Below are positions 32,701 to 41,939 of a stretch of DNA of 46,302 nt, piece by piece. The stretch is from Tritrichomonas foetus. Taxonomy: Eukaryota; Parabasalia; Tritrichomonadida; Tritrichomonadidae. The translations under genes and the position numbers were made by a program. The stretch covers positions 1 through 46,302 of the forward strand of contig MLAK01000955.1 of assembly GCA_001839685.1 (NCBI GenBank). The letters are read 5' to 3'. Each line of letters starts with the position of its first letter. Position 1 is the stretch's first letter. The notes under the pieces are model-generated. The model ran no database searches. It worked only from the letters and a program-made list of their open reading frames with translations, and was not told where the DNA came from.

Positions 32701-34505
32701 CTTGTGTTTCAAATTTTGTTATGTCAATATTAACATATTATCGATTAGTTTTTCATGATCTCGGATTTGGATTAATTACTGATTCCGATCGTTCTTTAAT
32801 TGTAAATTTAGGAAAATATTACATCAATGTAGGCACAATTCAATATTTTGGCGTTATTTACGGAAATGAAAGTTTGGGATTAACCGAATTGTGTAAATTT
32901 GATGCATCTATGGCAGAAACTTTATCATCTTATGGAAATCCTGATTCACTTTTAGAAACTTTATCTTTGCATGGTGTTTATTCAAACTTATCACCAGATA
33001 GTTTAGTTGTTTTCTTTTCCATTCAAATGCCACGTTTGTTTGTTGTTGGAGAATTTGAATCACAATACATTGGTTCAACAGTTACTTATTTATCTGAAAT
33101 GATTTTAAATCACATTTTTGACAATTTTTATGCACCAATTAGTCGAGATATTCCTGAAATAACACGTGGATTATTTAATAATAAGTTAACGAATTACGTA
33201 ATTTACGTGCTTTTATTTTATATTTTAATTATCATTTTCTTATTCATTGCATTTATAATTATTGCCAAATTAAACAACAATTTGAAATGGATGACTGAAA
33301 CTTTGCTTCAGTGCCCCCCTGAAGTTTTAATGAATTCCAAACAGATTTTAAGATTAATTACTGGAAGATTTAAAGAAAAGAGGCGCTTCTTAAAATCAGG
33401 AGAGCAAGGTGATATGTACTTTGAAACATTGATTGATAAGTTCATTGATGCTGTTATTTTTGTGAAGCCTGATTTAACTATCACATCGGTCAATCCAGCA
33501 ACATCAAGAATCATTGGCATGGAACCTGAAGCAATGATTGGTCAACATTTAACACATATTTTGAAAGACACGGAAGATCATCAAGGGGGAATTGTTGAAT
33601 TTATTGAACAGTTAAAAGATGCGCTTGCTGGACGTCGTTCATTAAACATTAATTGTAATATTGAAGTTATTAAATCTGATGGCTCCACAGTAAATTTGAA
33701 TATTAATACAACAGCACTCACCAAGAAAGGAATTGTTGAAAATTTACTAGAAATTAAACTTCCTCTGAAAAGTATAACTATTGTTGCTCGAGACATTAGT
33801 CAAAGTGTTCGTTCAAAGAAACTTTTAAAAGAAGAACGAGCTAGAAGTGATGGATTACTCCGTCATATTTTACCACCAATGGTTGTAGATAGTCTTCAAA
33901 GAGGAGAAAAAGAAGTTTCTTTTGCAGTTACATCAGCAACAATTGTATTCATAGATATTGTAGAATTTACTCCATGGTGTGCTTCAAACACTGCAACAAC
34001 TGTGATGTCGACTTTAAATCGCATGTTTAAAGAATTCGATTGGATATTATCACTTCATCCAACACTTACAAAAATGAAGTGTATTGGTGATTGCTATATG
34101 GCAGCTGGTGGCATTTTTGATGATCCTAATATTCCAAGTCTTCATGCTAAAGAAATGACTCATTTTGGATGTTTGGCAATTAAAGCTATTTTAAAGATAA
34201 ATTCAGAAATTGGTCAAAGTCTTCGAATTAGAGTTGGTATTAATACAGGCGGGCCTATTGCTGCAGGTGTTTTAGGTGTTGATCGTCCAACATTCGAAAT
34301 ATTTGGTCCAACAATCAATATGGCCCAGCAAATGGAACATCATGGAGTTCCAATGATGGTTCATGTTTCTAGAGCTGTTTATGAACTGATTTTTGGTGGT
34401 GAATTTCATATTCGTGAAAGAGGTGAAATCGAAGTAAAGAATGGTACTGTTATGACTTATTTAGTTGATCCTGCCAACGTTCCTTATCCAAAAGGAGGTC
34501 CATAA
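29706..34505 (+). CDS. Giant multipass membrane protein with PAS and class III nucleotide cyclase domains
   Basis: 1599 residues from ATG 29706. The N-terminal half has many membrane segments separated by a cytoplasmic helical region. A second set of membrane helices brackets two presumably extracellular loops. Then come a PAS domain (about 1240-1370), a signalling helix and a C-terminal class III cyclase domain (about 1405-1590). Metal-binding Asp1417 (FIDIVEFT) and Asp1462 (IGDCYM) are present. The base-selecting positions are Lys1458 and Glu1531, closer to the Lys/Asp of adenylyl cyclases than the Glu/Cys of guanylyl cyclases, so cAMP is the likelier product. Asn1538 is conserved, but the transition-state Arg position is Gln1542 (NMAQQME), so activity is uncertain. 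This architecture is typical of trichomonads. Confidence 0.9.
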   Translation: MTSNTSSATAGNSSIALSEERFHGVLDISKKRLLRRTFFEYIHYIYSQYRPRQYFLIVISFWRCLQFLIPGFFGGNTELYPKGELIRSIIGAFTIINQIVPATIESYYYPIFAGVYIAVYALYLFISTACIIMLDKTGKIPTFLCAFLVIFYEGPWLVMQPIIFTVSGNQIGRKFILEKDTGDAVTWIFFILVLLMHVLITILSSGSTTVSLTFRPTSLSSYHFKTQVLIMQCACLLGFISGINPFCSRSVRFVLIVILMILNVVSLLPYFGHFSIIKESQLSFYVSNILLSMFGSLIVLICEIIEKPVPPITLLIDVLVLVLSYITFIIFHKKHIIKSIRQLEAIEADQDSFRENKLHPFIALKLGIIGFSQSHPFVLTWDYFRLLNEKYPRYEPIYVIWARFVSAFPEEIGQLLMIDKIIKKLKLHKDYIAHFRSQIVFLARQREGSMTHVLKRKINNSMREIQFAKNRLRHFWECVIQGNIVDMQAAAAAAQESVQNAEFDLLHLLNSYPNNQYVARIFSRFLLNVKGDRLEYKVWHQHCDTLKSGQKINPDMAQQETLALFPNILATTVQKQNLTIVTGLFGESTTSVPSISSSSIRLDDDDEDQSVLLSSVRESIRRMKIPAISCTRVLLAIYIVIFLVICIPALIIIYFIRAGDQIDIVYLISYASELRISVSNLALVSSLYISDVLKISLNPAYTPDLNNLNETTPYLGSSTDRKIQISTLMDSVDKFLDDIREITKFNFDKHPMVGTAHSYVFDSIHSVRSVTNVKDDGTFSWTDEKKSAESAIISIRNTANKIVAITDIDEMKSFLKLGDMSNMFINLNVSNDGLDNFCYQLSDYVIDNIHGVNKFITIASYVTYGIVAVLTIIMIIYVNVEIRREKRIIVKAFLTLPKHIISKIVDTLKISGQQEVECDTSNSEIGEIQRNKQEENFLALLGTTSTASSVIFNGITVVALVILLAAAISCVLIYLATYWMKDSSKVINYAAPDANYFLSCVSNFVMSILTYYRLVFHDLGFGLITDSDRSLIVNLGKYYINVGTIQYFGVIYGNESLGLTELCKFDASMAETLSSYGNPDSLLETLSLHGVYSNLSPDSLVVFFSIQMPRLFVVGEFESQYIGSTVTYLSEMILNHIFDNFYAPISRDIPEITRGLFNNKLTNYVIYVLLFYILIIIFLFIAFIIIAKLNNNLKWMTETLLQCPPEVLMNSKQILRLITGRFKEKRRFLKSGEQGDMYFETLIDKFIDAVIFVKPDLTITSVNPATSRIIGMEPEAMIGQHLTHILKDTEDHQGGIVEFIEQLKDALAGRRSLNINCNIEVIKSDGSTVNLNINTTALTKKGIVENLLEIKLPLKSITIVARDISQSVRSKKLLKEERARSDGLLRHILPPMVVDSLQRGEKEVSFAVTSATIVFIDIVEFTPWCASNTATTVMSTLNRMFKEFDWILSLHPTLTKMKCIGDCYMAAGGIFDDPNIPSLHAKEMTHFGCLAIKAILKINSEIGQSLRIRVGINTGGPIAAGVLGVDRPTFEIFGPTINMAQQMEHHGVPMMVHVSRAVYELIFGGEFHIRERGEIEVKNGTVMTYLVDPANVPYPKGGP

Positions 34506-34941
34506 TTAATGAATAGTATTAATTTTATTATTTTGTATATTTTTGTTATAAATTATATAATAAATCATAAATTTATATTTCCAATTTTCTCATCTATATA
34601 TTTTGACTAGTGATGATTTCCCTCATGTGCACTGACGCCAATATATGTGCATTATTATAAAGTAAATAGTGAATCTTATTTGATTTATACCTGTATGATT
34701 AATGAAAAGCAATATTTTCATATTCAATGAGTTTATATTTGATTTGATGTAGTAAAATATATATAAAACCTGTAAAGATCATTAAATGAGTGAATATATT
34801 CATAATTATGTCATAATGCCCGTTTATGTATGGCACAATTTCGATCATAGGTATTGTAATGCTTGCGATAAAATCATTTGAAATTCAGGAACAATAATTA
34901 TGAATTGACCATAAATAATACAAGGACTTATTCTCAACAAT
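34506..34941. other. Intergenic after the cyclase gene
   Basis: AT-rich sequence with no credible frame. Confidence 0.55.
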
Positions 34942-35013
34942 GGGCAATTGGTCTAGTGATACTATTCTCACTAATGGTTTGAGAGATCTTGAGTTCAATT
35001 CTGTCATCTGAAA
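34942..35013 (+). tRNA. tRNA-like relic, nearest to tRNA-Pro (pseudo-tRNA)
   Basis: The segment carries a box-A-like TTGGTCTAGTGATACTATTC and a box-B-like GAGTTCAATTC at tRNA spacing, with an intervening CTCAC...TTGAG anticodon-stem-like pair. The order closely resembles eukaryotic tRNA-Pro. The anticodon loop reads TAATGGT in place of the expected TTAGGGT, the T-stem pairs at only two positions and the acceptor arms do not pair. It is therefore not a working tRNA but a decayed gene or a tRNA-derived (SINE-like) relic. Bases were compared by eye only. Confidence 0.45.
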
Positions 35014-35274
35014 TCTTTATATTCAATCACTTAGAATTTCTTCATCCATAATTTGAAAAGGAGATATAAAAATGGCACAATGTCTTGATAAAAATGCATA
35101 ATTAGAAATTGTTATGATAAATAATGCCTAAATATCTTCTTAAACCTATATTCAGGTGGAAAAATTATGTAGCTGAGTGATTCACATCAACAGATTGCAA
35201 CATCAAAATTTGGTTTTTGGCAAAGAAAAATTCAATAAAGATAATATGGCACATATTTTTTTCAACAAAAATCT

Positions 35275-35279
35275 TCATT
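35275..35279 (+). promoter_or_regulatory. Candidate Initiator (TCATT)
   Basis: TCATT lies 10 nt upstream of ATG 35289 and supports that start over the open codons before it. Confidence 0.5.
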
Positions 35280-35288
35280 ATTTCCAAA

Positions 35289-36902
35289 ATGATAGATTTC
35301 AGTATCTTAAAGGATATTGACAATCCTTCTTTCATCAAAGAACTCAAACGATCGCCAAAGAAACTTACATCAAACCAAGAGCGGAAATACTACTCGACAT
35401 TGTTATCTTATTTTCATGATTTACCAAATTTGGAAGAAGAGAAAGGCAACGCGATATTACTGGCACTATGCCACGCATTTTTTAAAGCAGACCAACGTGT
35501 TTCCTCATTTGTGAAAGGAAGATTTATGACAAAATTACCATTTTCAGATGGGCGATTTTCTGAGCAACTTTTTGACTTACTTTACATCATTGCGAGTAAA
35601 GATCCCGAAGCTTTTGATGAAAATTATGATGTCGCCCCCCTCTTTCGCTTCCTCGTCCGCCAGAATGCGCCAAAGTGTTTGGTTATTCTCTCAATTCTGA
35701 CACAAAGGTTTGCTGACATCAAATCACCTTGGCAGACGTTTGATTTTCTCTTCAAGTGCTCGAAATACTTCATAGAGTCCTGCCCTGAGAATTACATCTC
35801 TCTTCTTGTGTATCTGTGCCGCATTGATAGCGGGTTCCTTCACGGGAGAGGAAAATTTGCACTTCAAAAAATATTCCTCACTTTGCAAACTCCACCTAAT
35901 TCACATAATGATTCACCCAATTCAAAGAATGATTCACCAAAAAACAAACGCAGAAATTCCCCGAAGAAAGAGTCTTCACTAGTGAATGAAAAGCTTGCCA
36001 AAGTGGCTTACACTGGCATTTGTAAAATATTGGACTTTGATCCATCTTTAATTGAATCATTCAAAATTGATTTTCCGCTTGTGTTAAGCCACCTCAGAAT
36101 CACAAATCTCCAGCCGCCAGTTGTTTCATTCCTCATTCAATTTATCGATCCAAACACATTATCAAATGAAGCCAGCACCAGTCCACTATCGAATCTCGAA
36201 AATGTCGATGACGAAGTTATATATGAAATTATCGATATCTTGGTCGAACTTGCTTATGAAACAAGTAAGGCAAGCTATATTTTAATGAATATGGCATCCA
36301 ACTTCATTGTGGCTTCATACCTAGTCAAGAACAGCGATTGGATGAAAGAACAATTATATTCTCAATACTATACAACATGTCTTCTTACAATAATTTTCAG
36401 ACATAAAAAACTAAGACGTTCTATTATGAAATCACCCAATTTTATTCCTTTTCTGAAGAATGCGTCAGATGATCAAGACCAAGGAACAATTAGTCCATTA
36501 ATGGTTATTTTCCGACGGCTCGATAATATTGATGAAAATTTCATTTTAGATTTAAGTGACAATGGAGTTCTTGAATCAATTGTGAACAAAGCAGAGTCAT
36601 TTGAAGAAGAAGGACCAATTAGATGTGCTTTAATGATCTTTAACATCTTTCACAGGTTTGATTTTGAAGAAGAAACACCGAATTTCAGACCAATTTGCAA
36701 TTATTTAATTTCACTTCTATCATATGAATCATCCAACCGAAGCATTGCAGGTGAAATGATTGTTCATTATGCCCACATTCCACAGTGTGCGGCTGTTTTT
36801 AGGAAGAAAAAGGTTGCAGACATGTTTTCTAAATATGGCAGAAGTGACAAAAATCTGCAGACAATTGCAAGGAACTTTAATCGCGAAATACAACGATCCT
36901 AA
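35289..36902 (+). CDS. Armadillo-like helical protein of trichomonad type
   Basis: 537 residues. The frame is open upstream, but ATG 35289 preceded by TCATT is the best start. The N-terminus (about 30-60) is charged. The rest is alpha-helical with solenoid-like spacing of Leu, Ile and Phe. A conserved-looking block at about 95-175 (FVKGRFMTKLPFSDG, then LFDLLYIIASKDPEAF) is followed by a Ser/Asn/Lys-rich, probably disordered insert at about 202-230 that contains two near-identical NS(K)NDSP units. No kinase or other catalytic domain follows. The stop TAAAG overlaps a TAAA polyadenylation-type signal. Function is unknown; a scaffold role is the family's usual one. Confidence 0.75.
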   Translation: MIDFSILKDIDNPSFIKELKRSPKKLTSNQERKYYSTLLSYFHDLPNLEEEKGNAILLALCHAFFKADQRVSSFVKGRFMTKLPFSDGRFSEQLFDLLYIIASKDPEAFDENYDVAPLFRFLVRQNAPKCLVILSILTQRFADIKSPWQTFDFLFKCSKYFIESCPENYISLLVYLCRIDSGFLHGRGKFALQKIFLTLQTPPNSHNDSPNSKNDSPKNKRRNSPKKESSLVNEKLAKVAYTGICKILDFDPSLIESFKIDFPLVLSHLRITNLQPPVVSFLIQFIDPNTLSNEASTSPLSNLENVDDEVIYEIIDILVELAYETSKASYILMNMASNFIVASYLVKNSDWMKEQLYSQYYTTCLLTIIFRHKKLRRSIMKSPNFIPFLKNASDDQDQGTISPLMVIFRRLDNIDENFILDLSDNGVLESIVNKAESFEEEGPIRCALMIFNIFHRFDFEEETPNFRPICNYLISLLSYESSNRSIAGEMIVHYAHIPQCAAVFRKKKVADMFSKYGRSDKNLQTIARNFNREIQRS

Positions 36903-37246
36903 AGAATTACTTCGAATTTTAGTATATTTCTTTTACTTTTATTATTTTGTTTCAATCTGAATGCTGACATTTTTATCATAATTCGCATATCCTTTTCCTT
37001 TTCTTTTTCTTTTTTACTCTTTGTGAAAAAAATACAGAAAACTAAATAATCCATTAAATAACATTTTTACTAATAATAAGTTAACAATAATAAAATAAAT
37101 ATAACTAAAAAGCCGCAATTTTTTGTTGACATATTCGCCAATGGCATCTACACATGAATATTCAAACAACCCAGAAATATTCACACCAAATAAGAATCAA
37201 CTCGTGGAAAAGATAAAAATAACGAGATGTTCTGCAATTACTAAAT
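36903..37246. other. Intergenic between convergent genes
   Basis: About 340 AT-rich bases holding the 3' ends of the armadillo-like gene and the AMPK-like kinase gene. No feature seen. Confidence 0.55.
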
Positions 37247-38326
37247 TCAAACGATTGACTGATTAAGGGCCGGTACAATTATATGGGGCGATTTCAAGTA
37301 TTTTACGCCGCCATGTCTTTTTGTCCCTTTTTTGAGTCGTTGCCCGTATACAACGGATCGAGCCACATTTGGCCGATAGATTTGATTTTTCCCAGCATTT
37401 TTAAAAATCAAAGAATTTGCTGTGAATTTCCCACGGCTTCCATCTATTTGGCTTTGGTCTGTACTCATGGCCTGGGTGTCCTGATCAAATAAGGGCTTCA
37501 AAAACTCACATTGCAAAATGTCCAAAGCCGTTGGCCGATCGTTCGGATCTAGCTTCAAGCACATATAAATGCAATCACTTATGTCCTTATCAATGTAAAC
37601 AGGAACGTCGAACTGGCAGTTAGTTATTTGATAGTAGATGCCAGTTTGACTAGTTGCTGTCCAAGGGAGCGCCCCTGTAGCAATAGCAAAAAGTAAAACA
37701 CCAATTGACCATATGTCACTTTTTTGACCATTATAACTGGTCCCATTAATAATTTCTGGAGCAGCATAAAATGGGGAGCCGCAAGGTGTCTTCATGAGAA
37801 GGTTTTCATCGATCTGTCTAGAAAACCCAAAATCCGCGACTTTCACGTTGAATAAATCATCGAGTAATATATTTTCGGGTTTGATGTCTCTGTGGGCAAT
37901 TTTTTTCTGGTGGAGGAACGAAATCGCGCTGACAATTTGAAAGAAAAGCCGTTGGACAGTATCGCGGGAAATATTTGGATGATTCACTATATAGTCAAAA
38001 AGCTCACCGTTCGAGCAGTATTCCGTAACTACGTAAACATTGGTATCCGTATACAAAATATCCAAAATTGAGACGATATTTGGGTGATTGATGGATTGCA
38101 TGATATCGAGTTCCTGGAGGAACCTGGTCATTGCTGCTCCGTTTTCGGCTTGGAGAGAAGCTTGCGTGAGGACTTTGCAGGCACAGTGCATCTGAGTAAT
38201 TGTATTTACTACCAATATTACAACAGAATAATTGCCTTTGCCTATTGTTCGAATATAATTGTACCTTCCGATAGTTAGTGGAATTTCGATTTTTTCCCCT
38301 GATTCGGACTGTTCTTTGATCATCAT
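37247..38326 (-). CDS. Serine/threonine protein kinase, AMPK/SNF1-like (CAMK group)
   Basis: 359 residues with a complete kinase domain at about 21-274: glycine loop GKGNYSVV (29-36), Lys51, alpha-C Glu72, HRDIKPEN (145-152), DFG (165-167), and an activation loop with Thr180 before PCGSPFYAAPE, then DIWSIG. The T-CGSP-x-YAAPE loop is the AMPK/SNF1/MARK pattern, in which an upstream kinase phosphorylates the Thr. The 80-residue basic C-terminal tail has no recognised UBA or KA1 domain. All catalytic residues are intact, so an active kinase is expected. The start MM overlaps a TCACA Inr candidate, so the second ATG may be the one used. Confidence 0.92.
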   Translation of the reverse strand: MMIKEQSESGEKIEIPLTIGRYNYIRTIGKGNYSVVILVVNTITQMHCACKVLTQASLQAENGAAMTRFLQELDIMQSINHPNIVSILDILYTDTNVYVVTEYCSNGELFDYIVNHPNISRDTVQRLFFQIVSAISFLHQKKIAHRDIKPENILLDDLFNVKVADFGFSRQIDENLLMKTPCGSPFYAAPEIINGTSYNGQKSDIWSIGVLLFAIATGALPWTATSQTGIYYQITNCQFDVPVYIDKDISDCIYMCLKLDPNDRPTALDILQCEFLKPLFDQDTQAMSTDQSQIDGSRGKFTANSLIFKNAGKNQIYRPNVARSVVYGQRLKKGTKRHGGVKYLKSPHIIVPALNQSIV

Positions 38327-38330
38327 GTGA
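38326..38330 (-). promoter_or_regulatory. Candidate Initiator (TCACA) of the AMPK-like kinase
   Basis: On the minus strand TCACA runs into the first ATG. If it is the transcript start, the leader would be 0-3 nt, which favours the second ATG. Confidence 0.35.
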
Positions 38331-39264
38331 GAAAGTTTGTTTGCGACGTTCGAATTTTAAAATTTCTTTGTTTTTTGAGAATACGAATTCAATGTTAAAA
38401 TTTCATTTTTCAAAGAAATGAGGACTGACAAAGGATCTTTTTGTGAATGTATTTAGATTATCACTCACAATTGTGATAAACTCAAACATTATAAATTTGA
38501 TGAGGGCGAAAAAGTATGAAGCCGTCTTTTGCTAATTTTCGCTAATTTGTTTGGAAATACTTTCAAATGAAAAAGGATAAATTATTTGAATATCTTGCGA
38601 TTAGATTTTGATAATTCTATTCAATACTGATTATTCAATTATTTCAAACAACCGGAAAGTTTTGAATACTTTATAAATCTTTTCAGAATATAAAAAAAGT
38701 TTTACAGATAATGTAATGTGAAATCTAACCACGACCGTTTTTGATTTACATCATTTTGAGGATGAAGCTTTACTAATGAACGAAAATAACAAAGAGATGA
38801 TATAAAATAAAGTTTTAAAGTTCCTTTTATTTAACTCCATTGACTCAAATCTTAATCGAACATGTTGTATACAATTATGTGATTGAGAATTTAGCGTGTT
38901 AGCGTTAAAATTATTACTATTTCAGATAAAAATCTTCCTGGATTGTTCCACAAGTTCGCTTTCCAAAACTACTCATTATTTTTAAGGATGTTCAAAGTTC
39001 TGAATAAATTAAATTGCTTCTTGATTGAAGAATCCGAGGAAAAGTCATTAATTAAAACACGCTTTTATAAACGATACTATTGAAGCTTGAATAAATTGTT
39101 ATAATAAATGAAGAGAAGAATAAAGGAAAATATTTAGACAGCTTTTGAATTCCCTTTTATTCACAAAAAAATATTTAAAAAAAAATAATAAAATATGGTA
39201 TTATAGCTTATGGTAAATCAAGTCATTGTAAATAAAGTTATGGTAAATAAAGTGGTAAATCAAG
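38331..39264. other. Intergenic, no gene seen
   Basis: AT-rich spacer. Near 39207-39260 a short GGTAAATCAAG / GGTAAATAAAG motif repeats about four times just after the orphan gene's 3' end. Confidence 0.55.
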
Positions 39265-41133
39265 TTATTCGGGTTCTAAATTCTCGATATGTTTGGGTAT
39301 CAACAATCTTCCTGGCTTTAAAAGACATTCTTCAAGGGGTTTTCTAGAATTCACTCCAGATATCAAAGCGAACTTTTGGAGTTTTTCGAAAGGAAGTGCT
39401 TGGGGAAAGGCTTTATCTGGTCGAACAATACTCAATAAATAAAAAATAAAAGTTGACGATAATAAGGGCGCAATACGTTTGGCAAGTAGTGGACAAGCCA
39501 TTAATTCATTCCTACTTGAAATTACTTTAAAGGATTGTCCAAGACGAGAAAACTTCAAACTTCCGATCGTTTCAAACGCTGGAAGATTCGAATTCAAATT
39601 CTGTATCATCGAATAAGAATTGAAAATCATTTTCGTGATCATTAAATTACACATTTCACAATCAGCAAGTTCAAGAAGACAATCAAATAAAAATTTCCCG
39701 CTATCACCTGGATATCTTGATCTCATTTCATTGAATTTGGTAATGGCAGTACTAAATTCTTTACTTGATGGTCCTGCCGTTAAAGCAGCTGTTATTTGCG
39801 CAATAAAAACTTTGGAACAAGTGTTTTTGTAAATTCTCTGGATTAATTTTCGAATAATTTTCCGAATATGGACTGCCAATCGTATGTTTGTTAAAACCAT
39901 TTGATAAGTTTGAAGTAGACTGTTATAACAACGATATGCAACTTTTGAATTACCTATTTTAATTAAAAAAGATTCAAGTAAAATAATTCCATATTTTTGT
40001 TCAAGAGTAAAAATATCATTACTTAATTTCATGAATTCTTTTCCAATTTCATACCCAGCTGTTTCTTGTGAATGCCTAAGAAGTAGCTCCCATTTTGCTT
40101 GAATAAATATTTCTAGTCCAGTAAGAACATGACTATCATCTTTAGAAGGCATTTCATCTTGACATTCATCTTCTTCTTCATTGTTATCTTCGTCAGCTTC
40201 ACCATTTTTTGAAGGATTCAATGTTGATGCGAAAGGTGGAATATTCGAGCTAAACGATTTGGTTTTTGGTCGCTTAAATTTAAAATCAAAATCAGAATGA
40301 GTATCTTCTTTTTTCTCGGTACCTGCATTAGACTGAGCTCGGTGCGATGATACAGGCAGAGTCCTTCCTTTTCCAGACATCAGTTGAATTCGTTGTTGTG
40401 GATTGAAAGCCGGGAATTTTGGAACATTGACGGATTTTTTAGATTCATGCCCATTCGTCATAATTCCTGATCCGTAAAGCGAAGGTGGAGTTGGAACAGG
40501 CACCTTCATATTGTTAGATGGTACTGCGCTACTTGAGGTTTTGAAATGATCTGGATTTGTAATGTGCTGATTATTACTCCTATTTCCGTAGAAAGAACGA
40601 TCAGAAAATCCGAGGTTGACTTCCTCTGGTTCCTCTGAGGAGCTCGTTTGGGAATCGTCGGAATCGTCGAGGAAACTTGATGACATTGATTTCGAGCTTT
40701 TGTTGATGGATTTTGCAAAGGGGGCATTAATTGAAACAAACCAACTTGGTATTTCCTCGTTGAAGCAAATTGACCCCCGGAAAAATAATTCGAAGATATC
40801 TCCGTTTTCGCTCTTTATCTCCGTCTTTTGACTGAATTGATTTCCTGTTAAAAGCGAAAATCCCATTTTTTTGTGGCAGACTTCGTTTGAATTTTCATTC
40901 GAGTTTTCTGTGATGGAAAAAGTGACGCTGTTGGCTTTCATCCCGCATTCGTCAGCATCGTGGATACTGCATTTGATTTTTTGTTTAAAATAAAACGTAG
41001 GGTATTCTGACGAAGAATTAATGAGTCGAATTTCGTTTGGGCCAATGATGACAATTAAAGAAGGGTTAAAAACAGCAGCTTGTTTGCAAACTAGCTTGTC
41101 AATAAAGCAGTAAAAACGCTTCTTTGCCCGCAT
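39265..41133 (-). CDS. Unrecognised protein with acidic low-complexity middle
   Basis: 622 residues. The first 130 form a compact, beta-rich-looking region (FNPSLIVIIGPNEIRLI). Residues about 140-340 are Ser/Asn/Pro-rich with two acidic clusters (DEDNNEEEDE). The last 280 are helical, with a tract of Leu/Ile-rich helices and the segment SLKFSRLGQSFKVISS near 540. There is no signal peptide, membrane helix or catalytic motif. The N-terminus might be a C2- or PH-like module and the C-terminus a helical bundle, but I recognise no named family. The start is the first ATG of the frame; TCATT lies about 45 nt upstream. Confidence 0.75.
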   Translation of the reverse strand: MRAKKRFYCFIDKLVCKQAAVFNPSLIVIIGPNEIRLINSSSEYPTFYFKQKIKCSIHDADECGMKANSVTFSITENSNENSNEVCHKKMGFSLLTGNQFSQKTEIKSENGDIFELFFRGSICFNEEIPSWFVSINAPFAKSINKSSKSMSSSFLDDSDDSQTSSSEEPEEVNLGFSDRSFYGNRSNNQHITNPDHFKTSSSAVPSNNMKVPVPTPPSLYGSGIMTNGHESKKSVNVPKFPAFNPQQRIQLMSGKGRTLPVSSHRAQSNAGTEKKEDTHSDFDFKFKRPKTKSFSSNIPPFASTLNPSKNGEADEDNNEEEDECQDEMPSKDDSHVLTGLEIFIQAKWELLLRHSQETAGYEIGKEFMKLSNDIFTLEQKYGIILLESFLIKIGNSKVAYRCYNSLLQTYQMVLTNIRLAVHIRKIIRKLIQRIYKNTCSKVFIAQITAALTAGPSSKEFSTAITKFNEMRSRYPGDSGKFLFDCLLELADCEMCNLMITKMIFNSYSMIQNLNSNLPAFETIGSLKFSRLGQSFKVISSRNELMACPLLAKRIAPLLSSTFIFYLLSIVRPDKAFPQALPFEKLQKFALISGVNSRKPLEECLLKPGRLLIPKHIENLEPE

Positions 41134-41939
41134 CGGAAATCGATTTTGTTGAAAATCTTTCCTGATTCCAAAAAAAAAATGAAACTTTTTGTGAAGAATT
41201 TGTTATTGTTGGATAAAATTATTGTCGAAAAAATACTGAAAAAGTGGTCTCCGCATTCAATTAATGTTCAAAGAATTAATAGAAATGTATATTTTGCAAT
41301 TAGAATATTGATAGTGAATTTGCTTAGAAATAGTTAAATGAAAATCTCAGGCTTTTTGAATTTACGTATAAACCATAGTCTGTTCCATTAAATTCCTGAT
41401 AAATGGAATAAACATTCTCACTGAAATAGTTGAAACATTTATGTGTTTTCGCCAACGAAAAATCCTGTATTTGGTTGAAGAAAATTTTATATTTTATCTT
41501 CTGAAAGAAAAGTGTTCACACCATAGAAAAAAAAATATTTCTTTCAAATTTTGTGAGAACTATTGTTATGCAAAATTTTAATAAATCTTAGATTACGTTC
41601 TGCTTCGTTTTCGTTAAAGAACGAAATTACACACGAATCGTAATATGATTACCTAATAAAGAAGTTTTATAACCAAAACACAAAAAATATTTCATGATTC
41701 TGACTCTATTGTGATAGTTATCGTTCAACTTGCACAGTATTTCTTTCTGTGATGGAAATATCCTGAGAATCAACGATGGCTTGACATCACTTTTGGAATT
41801 CTTACTCATCATTCTTTTTCAAAAATTAAAAAAATAAAAAAAGTGAAATAAATAAAGAAAAAAAGAAATAAAAATTGAGAGAAGAGAATGGTTTCTTAAA
41901 AGTCTCTTTTATTATTGCAGCATTATTAATCGGTGACGA
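41134..41939. other. Intergenic, no confident gene
   Basis: It contains a minus-strand 61-codon ATG frame at 41627-41812 (MMSKNSKSDVKPSLILRIF...) whose first half looks coding. It may be a small gene or a distal exon of the kinase further right, but no splice signals support this. The rest is AT-rich. Confidence 0.4.

Noticed and set aside
41627..41812. Small gene on the minus strand
   Set aside because: Plausible first half, but too short and without a homologue I can name; kept only as a note in the intergenic entry.
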